Position numbers and translations under genes: made by a program
In this document: positions 9,632 through 21,815 of the stretch, in pieces
Position numbering within the stretch: position 1 is the first letter of the stretch
How the letters are laid out: the number at the start of each line of letters is the position of its first letter
Notes under the pieces: model-generated
What the model saw: only the letters and a program-made list of their open reading frames with translations
Databases searched by the model: none
What the model was told of the DNA's origin: nothing
DNA from: Saxidomus purpurata
Lineage: Eukaryota; Mollusca; Bivalvia; Venerida; Veneridae
Length of the DNA: 64,000 nt
Reading direction: 5' to 3'
Assembly (NCBI GenBank): GCA_022818135.1
Contig: JAFMSR010000015.1
Location: forward strand, 28,990,144-29,054,143

Positions 9632-9747
9632 GGGAAACAATCTAGAGCAAATTTCTGGAAAAGATAAAAACAGTTTAACAATCTATAGTATTATAGATTG
9701 TAAAACTATTTTTATCTTTTCCAAAAATTTGCTCTAGATTGTTTCCC
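9632..9747. mobile_element. Palindromic MITE
   Basis: Stem starts gggaaacaatctagagc and ends with the inverse gctctagattgtttccc. The centre is 'caatctatagtattatagattg'. The entire 116 bp folds into one hairpin with few mismatches. Confidence 0.8.
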
Positions 9748-9754
9748 TCTAAAT

Positions 9755-10109
9755 GCGAAGTTTAGCCAGCTTAGCAGTATGATATATAATGTGCAGATTG
9801 CTTTCAAATTTATGTGTCGCCTTGAAAGCGGGATGATATATTGGTATCATCTCCTCGTTGTATGTGCGTCCGTCTGTCTGCCTGTCCACTAGGCTTTAAG
9901 TCGTCCTTATTTACCATATTGACCATGTAGTAAGTTTGTGTTCCTCAAAAGATTGACTTCGACTCTGTAACACAAGAAAACCAGCATTAAGGAAATAAAT
10001 ATAACTCCTGCATCTGATGAACGTCCGTCGTCCGCATTTACCTAAGACTAGTTTTTACACAATTTATATGGTCACAAGATTTCGGAAAACTTCGATATTT
10101 GGCGACAAA
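9755..10109. other. Non-coding spacer
   Basis: AT-rich, with a short cgtccgtctgtctgcctgtc microsatellite-like tract near 9868-9888. No gene seen. Confidence 0.4.
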
Positions 10110-10292
10110 CCGGAACGGGTTTTTTTCCCGGCGCAGCCATATTAAGCTCAATTTCGACCGGAAGTTGGTAACCTTTTAACTGCCAATAAAGTGACAAGTA
10201 GAATGTACATGTATAATACTTTAGGATTGAAAAAAAAACTATGTAAGACACCTTTTAATTGGATAATACCCCATGAAAAGGGTCAATAAAAT
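10110..10292 (+). repeat. Dispersed repeat, copy 1
   Basis: The segment with 'gacaagtagaatgta', 'taagacaccttttaattgga' and 'taataccccatgaaaag' recurs in reverse orientation at 54437-54600 inside an intron of the ZP gene. Non-coding. Confidence 0.6.
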
Positions 10293-10548
10293 CGTCTTGC
10301 GTTTTCAGTCTATCATGAATGTTTTTATAATTTTAGTACGTTAATTGTTCATATCTATCAACACAATAAAAAATTATGTTTACCTCAAAAGTGCATGTGG
10401 TAATGTTAATTATGAGTGTAGAGTAAGAATACTTTCTCGGCCAGTGAATAACGGTTAATATGCCGAGTAACATATTTGATAAGAAAAACAAGGATTAAGT
10501 TTGTTTTCCTGATGCACGTGTCACCACAAATAGGGAGAAAATGTGCAT

Positions 10549-10645
10549 GCGGCCGGTTAGCTCAGTCGGGACAGCATTGGCCCTGTAAGCAAAGGGTCCC
10601 GGTTCGGGTGCATATTTTTCCCACCCTGTGACATTTGGCACCTCT
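10549..10645 (+). repeat. tRNA-derived SINE head (relic)
   Basis: ggttagctcagtcgg (box A type) at about 10555-10569 and ggttcgggtgc (box B type) at 10601-10611 stand at tRNA-like spacing. The acceptor stem does not pair and the rest diverges, so this is a SINE head or tRNA pseudogene and not a functional tRNA. Confidence 0.5.
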
Positions 10646-11119
10646 TACTGCATAAAGATAAACTTGATGTAATTTTTACTATAACTTCTAGCCACCTATC
10701 TCTATCAAATACTCAAAATCGCGTCGACCATCTTTTTTAAAAAAATAGTTCTTGTTTGGATGAATGTCAAATGTTTGAACGCCACCAAATGTAGTGGGGG
10801 TTGCGATAAGTAGTAAATTAAATGTTGGATTTAATGTATGGTAATAAACTAAACCTAATCTTTTTGCACTCTAATTTTGTATATGGCTGACCATTTGTTA
10901 ATGTTTAATGCTAAAAAAGATGATTCTACATCAAGTCTATAGGCATTGTTTCCTCTGTATGAATTATCAAATCATTGAAATAATTTTTTTTTTATTTTCC
11001 TAAGTTTAGAATTCTTACATATAAATGTGCTTCAATTTTTATTGTTCATGTACGAAAGAAAAATTATTTCCAAGATATAAATTAAATTGTTCCCACTATA
11101 TAAATAAATTTAATTCCAC
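10646..11119. other. AT-rich spacer
   Basis: No gene or bounded repeat seen. Confidence 0.4.
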
Positions 11120-11190
11120 TACGGCGAGGTTTCGATCTCTGATCTCCCGCGTACCAAGCGGGGATACATTACACTGTGCTATCGAGGCAT
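11120..11190 (-). repeat. tRNA-derived SINE fragment (minus strand)
   Basis: On the complementary strand 'tcgatagcacagtgtaatg' and 'gagatcgaaacctc' resemble box A and box B of a tRNA-derived promoter. Only the head is seen. Confidence 0.4.
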
Positions 11191-11521
11191 TGAGTTTTAG
11201 AGCGTATAACTTCGTTATTCACCAATACAGACGTTTGTTTCGGAATGGCGGTACAAATTTATGTAAACAAACGAATTTAACTTCCCAGACACTTTAAATA
11301 AGAAGTGGACACATCATAAACTTGGAAGTTTCGTAAAGTAAATTCAACTATCTGTTAGTAGTCATTCGTTTAAAATCGGCTATTTACGTAAAATTTAGAG
11401 TGGTTCGCGATCTTAAATCAAAAGACCGCTTGTTACAAAAGAACACACTGTGAAATCAGTTTACAGTCTAAAAGGAGTTACGTCACCCCATGGAAATTTT
11501 ACTTGCTGCATTCCAATATAC

Positions 11522-11543
11522 ACGCCACCTCCAGGTGGCGTGT
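11522..11543. repeat. Short perfect palindrome
   Basis: cacgccacctccaggtggcgtg reads nearly the same on both strands: an 11-bp stem with almost no loop. Confidence 0.7.
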
Positions 11544-11812
11544 AATAAAATGACGAAAGCCCCAAAATGAAATTCATGGCAATACAGCATGTGTCAGTAA
11601 TAACTTTGTTAATATTCAGACTTAAAGTTAACAATTGCGGAGCCCCATGATGTCGAAACACCATTTTGATGGCAAATGTCACTGTCAGTAACATATCTCG
11701 TTGAAAGATTTTCTATCAAAATTAAAGAGCGACATGTTAAATCACGAGCCTGATTAACGTGTGATACAGTGAGACCGATTCAGTGGTCACAAATGCAAGT
11801 TTAATTGAATAA

Positions 11813-11966
11813 ATAGAGAATATTAGGTTACTGTCTTAGTGTGATTGAATTTATTAGGCGAGTTGGAGAAAGGTTTATACGGCGAGGCTCTGCCGAGCCG
11901 TATAAACTTTTCGGAGACGAGCCTAATAAATTCAATCACACTAAGACGGTAACCTAATATTCTTTT
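11813..11966. mobile_element. Palindromic MITE with GC-rich apex
   Basis: 'gaatattaggttactgtc' on the left pairs with 'gacggtaacctaatattc' on the right, continuing through 'gattgaatttattaggc' and its inverse. The apex holds 'ggcgaggctctgccgagcc'. The whole 150 bp folds on itself. Confidence 0.8.
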
Positions 11967-13172
11967 TATCCTACCTTTTACATAAAAAATGTCTTTTTCG
12001 TTTTTTTTATTAATTAAGATTAAATTCCAGCTTTAAAACTGTCTGTCACTATGACGCGTATGAATACATTACATCACAACCCAGTTACACATTTATTTCG
12101 ATCAAGTTAATACACTACACAAACATGTCCGTGTTAGACTGAAGTGAAACAACATTCAAAAATAAAACTTAAAAAGCTCAACACCTAAAACTGTTATTTT
12201 AAGCTATTCTAAACTGAATGAGATAAACTTTACTGGTACGCTTTATTAATTTCTGCTACTGTGCTAGTCATATAAGTGACGTCAGTGAATACAACATGTG
12301 TCATGAACAGTGATGACGTGAAATATTCACTAAAATACCGGATTGTAACATTTGTTAGCCATTCAGGTGATAACCACGATTACATACTGATTGCATTTAT
12401 AAATATGGACATTTTGAATACTGAAGACTGCACCATAAAACTGTATAGATTCTAATATGTGCTATAAGTGCGAGTGGGTGGGGTGTCGCTGAACTGGACC
12501 CTGGACTGCAGCTGACTGTGGTAAATAGAAATGCCATGTATATCTACGGGACGCGCTTAGTTGCTTGATACTGACTCGGTTGGTCTGAGACATGTAGTCA
12601 ACAGTTGCTGATAGAAGATTCGAGCATCATTTGTTTCTCTTCGAAAACAGGACTCTTGGCTTAGAGATGGACTGGAACAAAATCCAAGTTGCAAAAAACA
12701 AGTGGAACATATATTCAAATAGGTGTGATCCCGTAATTTCTGGACCAGATGTTTCCTGATGGAATGATTGACACAGTGATTGAATGACTCAAATAAACAA
12801 TATTGTACAATATCATATTAAAAGAAAGGACTTCAAATCTTGCAATACTGACAAACTTCAATCCTTCCAGTGACAAAAAATATATTTCAATACTCAATCA
12901 ATAGGCTAACTTGTTGATCTAATACCACCTACCTATCATAACTTACAATGTATGATAAGCTGAAAATTATTAGAAAGAACTTTTAAGAAGTAAGACACAG
13001 GAGCTCATTAGTGACTTTATGACTAAAATGGCTAAATGTTGATAAGTTCTTGTTTATCTTTGTGATGCATGGAGATTAATGTTTTCTGGCATATTAAATT
13101 TTAAGAATAACATATCTACATGAAAATGATCACTGAGTGACTCTTTGGTTATAGGCCCTACCACAGTTCATG
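11967..13172. other. AT-rich spacer
   Basis: No coding frame seen. The phrase 'tttttatcctacc' at about 11966 recurs inverted as 'ggtaggataaaa' at about 14219, so 11966-14230 could itself be a larger insertion. Confidence 0.35.
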
Positions 13173-13592
13173 TTTCAATCAAATACTTGGATATTTAACC
13201 ATTTGGTCAGGGTCTATATAATAAAAACATCATGCTTGGGATAAACCCTTTGAATTCAACAACAATGGTTTATCAGCAGATCAAGGATGCATCTTTCTTA
13301 AATATTTGCAGTTTTTCAAGAATTAAATATATTTATACAAACTTGCAACATCATGAGTGTTAAAGTGCACAGGCATTCAATTTTCAATCAAATACTTGGA
13401 TATTTAACCATTTGTAGGGTCTATATAATAAAAACATCATGCTTGGGATAAACCCTTTAAATGCAACAACATGCAATGGTTTATCAAAAGATCATGCATG
13501 CATTTTTCTTAATATTAGCAGTTTTTCAAGAATTAACTAAATTTACACAAACTTGCAACATCATGAGTGTTAAAGTGCATAAACATTCATTT
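13173..13592 (+). repeat. Direct tandem duplication, two ~209 bp copies
   Basis: 'tttcaatcaaatacttggat' starts copies at 13173 and 13382. Both run through 'aaaaacatcatgcttggg' and 'cttgcaacatcatgag' with a few percent divergence and small indels. Confidence 0.85.
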
Positions 13593-14324
13593 TTCTCCAC
13601 AGTTCTAGTTCATTGTAGTTAAATTCAGATACATTTACAGTATATTTTGGCAGAGAGAGAAAGATTAAAACAGTGAAACAATTAATTTTGACAATTTAAT
13701 ACAGCATTTTCTTATTTGAGAAAAAATCATGATTAGATCTACCAGTATTTATGTATTTTGAAAATGACATTTGTTGATGTTGAAAATTAAATAATTACTG
13801 CAGTATACAAAAGAAAACTCATGTTTTTATTTTTATTGTGTCAGCATTTTAATCAATGTTTAATTGTTTACATGTACTTCATGACCGACAAACTAGGTCA
13901 TGAAAGTAGTCCGTCATCAGCTGTTACTATGGCCAGTTTTTCGTAAAGCTGTCCTAAATGATTTAAAACTTGTCATTCATCTTTGATTTTGTACAAAATG
14001 ACAATATAAGTACTAGCTATAAAAGCATGTGTAAAATGGCACATTGATATGAGTTGTAGCGTTTTAAAATCACTTTGATAGTCGATTAAAAGTTTAAAAA
14101 TGGCGGCTAAAAAAAGAATGTCAGTATGGCAGACCGTTGCCATGTCGTGTAAAGCTTGCCTGTCGTGTAAACCTCATGTTTATACGACAGGCCGATTTTG
14201 TACAAATAAAGCAGTGATGGTAGGATAAAACAAAAAGCTATATACTTAAATTGTTTGTTGAATTATGTCCGTATTTTGTACAACAATTCAAATCCCCTTG
14301 GTTTTGTGACTGATTTCTTTCATG
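13593..14324. other. AT-rich spacer
   Basis: No coding frame. A small inverted pair 'cctgtcgtgtaaac' / 'gtttatacgacagg' lies at about 14159-14192. Confidence 0.4.
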
Positions 14325-14742
14325 TTTTCGATTTGGCGGGGCGAAAAGTAAAACACACGAAAAGTCAACAGACAGCTTCTTTATCGCGTTTTGACTTGGC
14401 GGGGTGTAAAGTCGAAAACACGACAGATTAAAGACGAAAACACGACAAGCCATGGACGAAAACACGACGTAATCTTTCGTCGGGGCGAAAAGTCGAACAC
14501 ATGAAAACTCGCCAAGTAGCTTTTTCTTCGTGTTCTCGACTTTAGACTTGGCTTGGTGAAAAATCGAAAAAAGACAAATTAAAGGCATAAACATAAAGAA
14601 CAATGGGCGAAAGCGTACTTTTTTCGTGAGGGCGAAAAGTCGAAACACAAAACTCGACAAGTAACTATTTTGTCGTGTTTTCGTCTTTCGACTTGGTGGG
14701 GTGAAAAATCGAAAACCCGACAGATAAAAGGAGAAAACGCGA
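14325..14742. repeat. Degenerate tandem repeat with 'gtcgaaaacacgac' motif
   Basis: Repeated phrases 'ggcggggcgaaaagt', 'gtcgaaaacacgacag' and 'tcgtgttttcgac' in direct and inverted order with a period of roughly 90-170 bp. An open frame on the minus strand across it is low-complexity and not taken as a gene. Confidence 0.6.
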
Positions 14743-15248
14743 AATTAAAGTGACATTATGTGCATCTTACTGCACATAGTGTATTTTTGGTGACAATTTT
14801 ATAAATGCATTTTTTGGTTGTTGTGCATTTAAATGTGCTAAATTAATGATTATGCCGCATTAGTATTTGAAATTGGTGCTTTAGATAGTTGTTCTTTTCT
14901 TAAATTGACTCAATACACCAAACTCTTCCCGCTAGCAGTATGAAAAATTAACTTTCCAAATATTGGATTTCTAATTTGACTGGGAGAGTCAATTTAAGAA
15001 AAGAACAACTGCATGCAGGAGTTGCTTCCCTTCCACTGCTGAAATCTCTACCAACATCAACAACGACACAATCAACTATCATTTTATCAGTCCGATTTGT
15101 TTATATCTAAAGCACCAATTTCAAATAATAATGCGGCATAATCATTAATTAAGCACATTTAAATGCACAGCAACCAAAAATTGCATTTATAAAATTGTCA
15201 CCAAAAATACACTATGTGCAGTAAGATGCGCATAATGTCACTTTAATT
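14743..15248. mobile_element. Foldback MITE, complete copy
   Basis: Ends aattaaagtgacattatg... and ...cataatgtcactttaatt, with inverted arms of about 150 bp. A second nested inverted pair (agttgttcttttcttaaatt and its inverse) lies inside. A related copy is at 16471-16922. Confidence 0.85.
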
Positions 15249-15329
15249 AGGCTACTGATTAATTGTTTCGTGATCTATAGGCGAACTTGATCTAGATTCA
15301 TGTTGTGCGTAAAGGTTTTTGTTTCTTAA

Positions 15330-16070
15330 ATTCGACTTAGTGACATAGTGACATAGATTTTTACCCGAGATGACCAATATTTGTACCGCACAAGAAGATC
15401 ATTCTGACAAATTTAGCCCGTATTGCGTTAACATATTGCGTTCCTCATATTTGACCTAGTGACCTACTTTTTCATCGTTCGAAAAATCATTTAAACAATC
15501 ATTTTAAGTTCGCAAAGATCCGATGGAAAATGCAGACTATCTTGCGGAAACGTTTTTCATGTTTTTGACCCAATGACCGTTTTTACCCGGCATGACCCAT
15601 ATTCAAACTCGTCCGTGAAATTATTAAACATTCGGATCAAGTTTAAATAAAATTGGACCAAAATTGTGGCTTCTAGTGTGTAAACACTCAAATTGTTGAC
15701 GACAGGCGAGCATAGTAACCCATATTCGTGTTTGTTCGAGAAATCATTAAGGCGATCATTCTGACCATGTTTCGCGAAAATCCGATGGAAAATACAGTCC
15801 GTATTTCGTAAACATGGTTTAACTTATATTTGACCTAGTGAACTAGTTTTTCACCCGAGATGATCCATATTTATACTCATCCAGATAATCTAGAAAAAAA
15901 ATCATCCTAACCAACTTTCTGACCTAGTTTTTGACCTCAGATGACCTATATTCGAACTCGTCCGATAAATCATTAAAACAATTATTTTGACCAAGTTTCA
16001 GGAAGTTTCGACCGAAAATGCGGCCTCTACAGTAAAGATACTTCAATTCGCACGAAGGGCGATCACAAAA
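15330..16070. repeat. Degenerate tandem repeat ('gacctagtgacctag' family)
   Basis: At least five imperfect units containing 'ttgacctagtgac', 'gatgacccatattc', 'aactcgtccg' and 'aatcattaaa'. Non-coding. Confidence 0.65.
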
Positions 16071-16266
16071 CTCAGCTCAGGTAAGCGAACAAGCGGTTCA
16101 ATAGTGTAAATGCCTTAGACGGCTGGACTATTGAAAGAAATAGCGATAGAAGACTACGCGTTTTAGCGATACGGAACAAGATCAAAGTAAACATACTTCA
16201 TAAATAGAGTATAGAAAAAATGTCAAGTGGGCGTTACCTTTGAAGGGATTTTAAAAATGCCAAGTA

Positions 16267-16441
16267 CAGTCCAACCTCTCTTAACAACACTTTCGAAGAG
16301 CAAAAACCTCTCTACAAAGACAGATGTTTTGTTTCTCAAAGCAGTTATATATGAACACACTAAACTCCCTAGAGCAACAACCTCTCTTCAAAAAACAAAA
16401 ATTTATGTTCCCAGTGGTGTTGTTCTAGAGGGATTGGACTG
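16267..16441. mobile_element. Tc1/mariner-type MITE, TA duplication
   Basis: cagtccaacctctctt at 16267 faces tctagagggattggactg ending at 16441. TA is present at 16265-16266 and 16442-16443. The 175 bp interior has no transposase. Confidence 0.7.
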
Positions 16442-16470
16442 TAACGCAATGACACTCTTTAGTCTTTTTT

Positions 16471-16922
16471 ATTAAAGTGGAATTATGCGCATTTTTTTCA
16501 AGTAAAAATCCAGCTGAAATAGGTGTGTGTAAAAAAGGGTAGAGGAAATAATAGCTTTTAACCAAATAGACCAAACTGCTCGTCCTGCTACCAGTGCGAA
16601 ATAATAACTTTCCAAATATTACTTTTCCTGTTTTGAATGGGGCAGTCTTTTTAAAAAAAAAACTGCATGCAGGAGTTGCTTCCCTTTCACTGCCGAAATG
16701 TCTTCCAACAACAACAACAACACAAGGGAGATACTGCGAAGAAAGGAACTATTATTTAATTAGTCCGATTTTTTTTATTTCTAAAGCACCAACTTCAAAT
16801 ACTTCTGCGGCATTATCATTTATTTAACACATTTAAATGCACGTCAACCGAAAATTGCTTTTATAAAACTATCGCCAAAAATACACTATATGTGCAGTAA
16901 GATGCGCATAATGTCACTTTAA
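16471..16922. mobile_element. Foldback MITE, diverged partial copy
   Basis: Shares with 14743-15248 the left end attaaagtg, the centre 'ctgcatgcaggagttgcttc' and the right end 'agatgcgcataatgtcactt'. The left arm is degraded. Confidence 0.75.
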
Positions 16923-17029
16923 AACTAACTGCTGAAATCACTTAATCACTCTAATTATTAAGAGTTCGCTCTCAATAGAAAGCATTGCGCATGCGCCAGG
17001 AAACGCTGCAAGCTCGCCCTATTCAGGAT

Positions 17030-17411
17030 GGGGAATCACATGATCAAAATAATCTCTAAAAAAAAGTAAATATATGAAAAATGGTATAAAATAATGAAAG
17101 CTGTTCAGCTGTGAATATAAAAAGTAGCCTATCTTATGACAACATTTACGTATTCTAGAACTACTCAGGTCTCAATAACAATCACCTTCTGATTGTGCTG
17201 AACACTTCAAAAATAAATTAGTTCAGTGTCCTGAAGTGTTTATTACAATCGGAAGGAGACTATGATTGAGACCTATGTAGTTCTAGAATACTTTCATTTT
17301 GTCATAAGATAGGCTACATTTCATATTTAAAGCTAAACGACTTTCATTATTTTTTAACATTACCATAGATTTACTTTTGCTTTTGAGATTATTTTGATCA
17401 CGTGATTCCCC
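17030..17411. mobile_element. Foldback element inserted in block A
   Basis: Ends ggggaatcac / gtgattcccc. The arms continue through 'tgatcaaaataatctc' and 'gcctatcttatgaca' to an inner hairpin at 17155-17288 with 'ttctagaactac' stems. It is absent from block copy B. Confidence 0.75.
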
Positions 17412-17816
17412 ACTGTGCTATTGATTTACACTTACCTGGATAAGAAAAGGTGTAAGAGAAGACACTCTACTGATTAAGCGTGTTACCACTGAATATTTGG
17501 TTGTATAATCTGGGACGAATATATACTATTGATATATATAATTAATATTATTGCTACAGGTATAATGCAGTGCACATTGTCACGCGGGTAGATGGTTTGT
17601 TCTTTTCCGTCCGTTCGTATTAATTCCCGGTTGTTCAAAGAAAATCTAGAATGCTGGCTGCTACAAATTTACATGAATAAGAGTGAGACGAGTGCGACTG
17701 AATCAGCAAATACCTGTGTAACGTGACAATCAGTAAGACAGAAACTTTAATCCGCCCAAAATACATTTCGCTGGCTGCGCAAAAGGTAAAATGAGGTTAA
17801 ACACTAAGTACAATGT

Positions 17817-17929
17817 AAGTTAGAGTTTATTAAGTCAAATTCTAACAATTAAGACACCCGGTCGCTCGCTTCCGCTCGCTCCCTTAGGGTTTCTAAATTG
17901 TTAAAATTTGACTTAATAAACAGTAACTT
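17817..17929. mobile_element. Palindromic MITE, copy 1
   Basis: 'agtttattaagtcaaatt' pairs with 'aatttgacttaataaac'. The apex holds 'gtcgctcgcttccgctcgct'. The same element is at 26809-26908, at the matching place in block copy B. Confidence 0.75.
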
Positions 17930-17933
17930 AAAC

Positions 17934-18795
17934 TACACTGATGTCAAAAAGAAACGCTTCACTGATCAGTTTTAAGCCATATTTCAATAACAATAATTTG
18001 AATCAAACCAAAACATGCAGAAAAGAAAATATAAAAGAATACTGAATAAAAGTCGTCAATAATGATGCGTTATCACGATTTTAACCAATTCCGCCCCTGG
18101 TTGCTCAAGGCCCACTGCCGACGTTCCCAACGGTGATGAGCCGTCAGCACCATGCCACGATAAGGTCTCCGGCAGCTTGTCTCGTGCTCCCTCAGGCGGA
18201 CTCGAACGCTGTAACGGCTCATTGTCAATGTACAATTGCACACAATCACCGAAGACGTCGATTCCGCAATGAATCGGTTGCGTGACGTCGACGGATGAAA
18301 TTTTCCGAACGTACAGACGTTACAAAAGGAGCACATGAGCGAGGTCAGTCAGCCAAATTCCCTATGGCATAACACGTTGAACTAAGCGTGTAATTGTCGA
18401 TCGCTACATATTAAATTGTCTAGCCACGTGATTTTGAGTACGTCCACATTCCAACATGCCTAATATCCGTGCTTGATTTTCATAACTTGGCATTGGCATG
18501 TTTTATTTTCAATATTTAAAAAAAACTCGTTTGAATTATTTGTTGTAAATCATCTGCCGAATCCTCATCTGAAATTTTGTGCAGTTAAACCTTGTGTTAT
18601 AAGCGCACGGGATGCATGAGAAAAGGGTGAGCTGGCCCGAATTTTGATACGCTCAATTGGCTGAAGCGACTTTTCTTTGTGTCTATGAGTGGATAACAGG
18701 TGGTGGTTTTGCAAGACTCAATATACTAAAATTCATTGACCCCATTAAGAAATTATTACATATTTTCCAAGAAGCGTTTCTTTTTGACGTCAGTA
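17934..18795 (-). mobile_element. Degenerate Tc1/mariner element with TA duplication
   Basis: Ends cactgatgtcaaaaagaaac (from 17936) and the inverse gtttctttttgacgtcagta (to 18795) are flanked by TA. About 0.86 kb remains, including part of a transposase on the minus strand; the catalytic C-terminal half is missing. Confidence 0.7.
18060..18430 (-). pseudogene. Tc1-like transposase fragment
   Basis: On the minus strand the frame contains RNRFIAESTSS..., a VRVRLREHE stretch, RRPYRGMVLT, HHRWERRQWA and a following N/W-rich segment. This matches the order seen in the second helix-turn-helix region and the linker before the DDE domain of Tc1 transposases. Upstream, in a shifted frame, 'RLVQRV' resembles the usual RSTVxRLVxR motif. 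Stops and frameshifts interrupt it and no catalytic Asp is visible, so it is dead. Confidence 0.65.
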
Positions 18796-19210
18796 TAGGT
18801 GGACGAACTCTTACCATCTACCGTTCTGCAGCTTCGCTTATCAGTTCTGTGCGCAAAGATAAAATCTTCTTGTATGGGTCTTTTACGGTTATATTTTACA
18901 GTAACTGTTGCTTAAAACTCGATTACATATATTTAGACACAGAGTCAGTAAGGTTAAGGTGGCCCTGGTTAAAGGTGGAATCCGCTGCTGGTATCGAAAC
19001 GTTTACTGGGGCATGCAGTGTGAGTGACGCACTAGCGTAAATATACTATACTTTGGTAAAACAATTACCCACTGCGTTAGGAAGAAGTTAAACCATAATT
19101 TTGTAATCAGTGAATAGTATGGTAATAGCTACCAACACGAACAAACTGAATGCTAAATTAAACGGTATTCAAATTAGCGAGATATACAGGTTAGGTTTGT
19201 TGTGAGTTAG
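18796..19210. other. Spacer, possibly the start of the LINE fragment
   Basis: No convincing coding. The end of this interval may be degraded LINE sequence, since coding-like text begins right after it. Confidence 0.35.
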
Positions 19211-20250
19211 ATCCCTTGGTTTAAACAGTAAATACATCAAAAACGAAAGTTTTGGTATTTCGAAAAAGAGATGAACTTTTAGCAAATGAGAATTTGACTT
19301 ATGATGGACATGCTATTGAAGTAGACAGTGATTTTAACTATCTCGGAACTGTTTTTAACTATTTTACTGGTATTTTTTGTTAAATCAAAAACATTAACAA
19401 AAACATTTGTGGTAAAGCCCTTAAAGCAATGAATGTATTGTTATGTAAGTGCAATGCATTTGATCCGAGTCCTAAAACACTATGCCCGTTATTTGATGCA
19501 TTTGTTACATCTGTATTGAAGTTACTGTATTCGTTTGAAATTTGGGGTAATTCTTAGTCGAAAGAAATTAAAAGGGTACATAAAAGTCTTGTAAAAAAAT
19601 TGTCGGTAGGTTAAAAACATCCAATGCTAGTATCAAATAGACTTTCATCATATTCTGTTTACAAACACAACTCCAATATGGAAAAATATCTGAATTGCAT
19701 ACACTCACGTCAATAAATATAGAATAAGTTTGTCTAAATTCCGATTATCAGCCCACAACCTAGCCATTGAAAACGGAAGACATACGACTATCCCACGGAA
19801 TTATATAACCTGTGTACCGTGCAACATGAATGCTATTGAAACAGAATATCATTTTCTCCTCGCGTGTCCAAAATACTCAGAGTTACGTAAACGATTGTCC
19901 AAACCTTACTACTGCCATTGGCCAACATTACAAAAATTTGAATCCATTATGTCATCTAATTCTAATAAAATTATAAACAATTTAGCTAAATTATTAAACA
20001 TTGCCTTCCAAAGAAGACAGGTTACTTAATGAAATTTTATCGAGTTTTTGAAACTAGTTTAATACACAACGTAGTTTTAGATTTTCAGGAAAATTACTGA
20101 TTGGTTAAAACAAGAATATAAATTTTAGGACCTTATGAAAATATGTCATTACTTTTTGCATGCGTTATTATACTGTATATGTAAATGTATTATAAGCCTA
20201 AAAATTTGCTATGTGCTGATGTATGCCAATAAAAATATGTTATGTTTATT
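19211..20250 (+). mobile_element. 3' fragment of a non-LTR retrotransposon (LINE)
   Basis: Coding relics (19234-20029) are followed by a 3' tail with 'gccaataaaaatatgttatg' at about 20225. The 5' part is absent, as expected of 5'-truncated LINE insertions. Confidence 0.7.
19234..20029 (+). pseudogene. LINE reverse-transcriptase C-terminal region, broken
   Basis: The translation KTKVLVFRKRDELLANENL, then DSDFNYLGTVFNY, GKALKAMNVLLCK, LFDAFVTSVLKLLYSFEIWG and finally CVPCNMNAIETEYHFLLACP (in the frame open 19730-20029) is the layout of LINE open frame 2 after the catalytic motif. The Cys/His knuckle (Cys-x2-Cys ... His ... Cys) sits near the end. At least four stops or frame changes occur between 19380 and 19730. 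Non-functional. Confidence 0.75.
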
Positions 20251-21383
20251 TATAAAATCTTGAACTTGTACAATATTTTTGTTGTTAACTTTGAATCAAA
20301 CAATGTCTTATATATTACTCTAATTGCCCTAAAAAATTCACCTCATTTAGTTGTGTGGTTTTAAAGTTATTGCGAAAAGGCTACTGGTGGCGTTGGAAAA
20401 GTTGTTAAGTGTATGTTCATTCTCCGTATATACATTGTAACAGCATATATGTTGTGGCTTTTCTTATCATTATTGCAATGTTTTGTACTTTGTCTTTTCA
20501 CTTTTCTGTTCTCACGTTGACATTATATTTATGAGCATTATGTGTTGTAGACGATGTAATAGGTACAACTCTTAATAAAGTTTTAGTTCTGTTCTGCTTC
20601 TGTTCATCTAAACAAAGAATATGAACACGTGTCAAACCTATGTGCATGCCTAATAACTTATACACATTTGACAAACGCATCTAGAATTATTAGTCGAAGC
20701 ATATGCGTTCTATTCCAACAAGTTCAAAGTAAAGTCACGACTTACTGGACTTTGTTTATCCATATATTTTAGATTTTATAAAGGTTGAATAGAATAAATG
20801 CATGGTGTCTACATATACAATGTATGCAGAAACAAACCTTTTTTGAAAAAACATATAACGTACTGAGGCCATGGGCAGGTCTTTTACGTAATATTTATGG
20901 TCTATTTTTAAAGTAAGCCGACTTAGTGAGAAATATTAAACCAATTAATGGTAGTTTTTAAGACCAATAGTTATTTGTAATTTACTCACACGAGAATTAG
21001 TTTACTAGTAGGATAACGTAAGAGTTATCTAACTCCTCAGTAAAACAAGTTTGACAGAATAAACAAGAAGTTGTCGTATTGCCATGAAAGATTGAGAAAA
21101 ATAAAACAAGTAACACCGCCAAAACCAGGTATTCAATGGTGCCTGTAGAAAATCTAGAATGAGATTTTTTTGGATTTTTTAAAACACCCTGTGAACTTGA
21201 CAAAAAAGGATAGCCAGTGATATGACAAAAAATGAAAATTAAAAAGCAACAACAGTGACATTGACCCCTCCCCCCAAAAAAAAAAAAAATAAAATAAAAG
21301 ATATATCAAAATTTTCTATGTTTAGTAAGAGTGAACCTTGACTCCTCCCACAATATATTTTAGAACACGCTTATAATTCAAAA
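20251..21383. other. Spacer with possible second LINE/SINE tail
   Basis: 'actcttaataaagttttagttctgttctgcttctgttc' (about 20569-20606) looks like a retroelement 3' tail with a degenerating tgttc repeat. No coding seen in the rest. Confidence 0.35.
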
Positions 21384-21815
21384 ACAGGGATATTGACCTT
21401 GACCCTCGTTACCCCTAATGCAATCCCATGTTTTCTGTCCACGCAAGCTACCTACAAACTGTTTTTAATTGTAATTCGTCACTCCTAACTCGAGTTATTA
21501 AGCGAAAACCGTTTTTCTATTTTCAGTAGCAGTGACCTTGGCCTTGATCATTGTGATCCTAAATGCAATCGCAAGCTTCCTCTCTAGGCAAGCTATCTAC
21601 ATACTAAGTTTCATAGCAATTTGTTACTCCTAATTCGAGTTATTGAGCGGAAACCATTTATTTTTATTTTTAGGAGCAGTGACCTTGACCATCAGCGTAG
21701 TGACCCTAAATGCAATCGCAAGCTTCCTCTTCACACAAGCTACCTTCTAACCAGTTCCATTGCAACTGGTCGCTATTAACTAAAGTTATTGAGCGGAAAT
21801 CAAATGCTTGACGAC
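21384..21815 (+). repeat. Three tandem units of ~145 bp
   Basis: Units carry 'agtgaccttgacc', 'cctaaatgcaatcgcaagc', 'cacaagctacct' and 'cgagttattgagcgg', spaced about 145 bp (near 21384, 21529 and 21673). Non-coding; a short ATC/ATT-rich stretch (21880-21980) follows. Confidence 0.65.

Larger units (their letters stand above)
16923..17933 (+). repeat. Duplicated block, copy A
   Basis: 'gcgcatgcgccaggaaacgct' at about 16987, 'tacctggataagaaaagg' at about 17434 and 'gaatgctggctgctac' at about 17649 all recur in the same order at 22195-26910. Different transposons interrupt the two copies. Non-coding. Confidence 0.75.

Noticed and set aside
10549..10645. Possible functional tRNA gene
   Set aside because: A and B boxes are present but the acceptor stem does not pair and no clear anticodon arm forms; a SINE head fits better.
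14238..14660. 140-codon minus-strand frame with Phe/Leu-rich repeats
   Set aside because: Covers the 'gtcgaaaacacgac' degenerate tandem repeat; repetition explains the openness.
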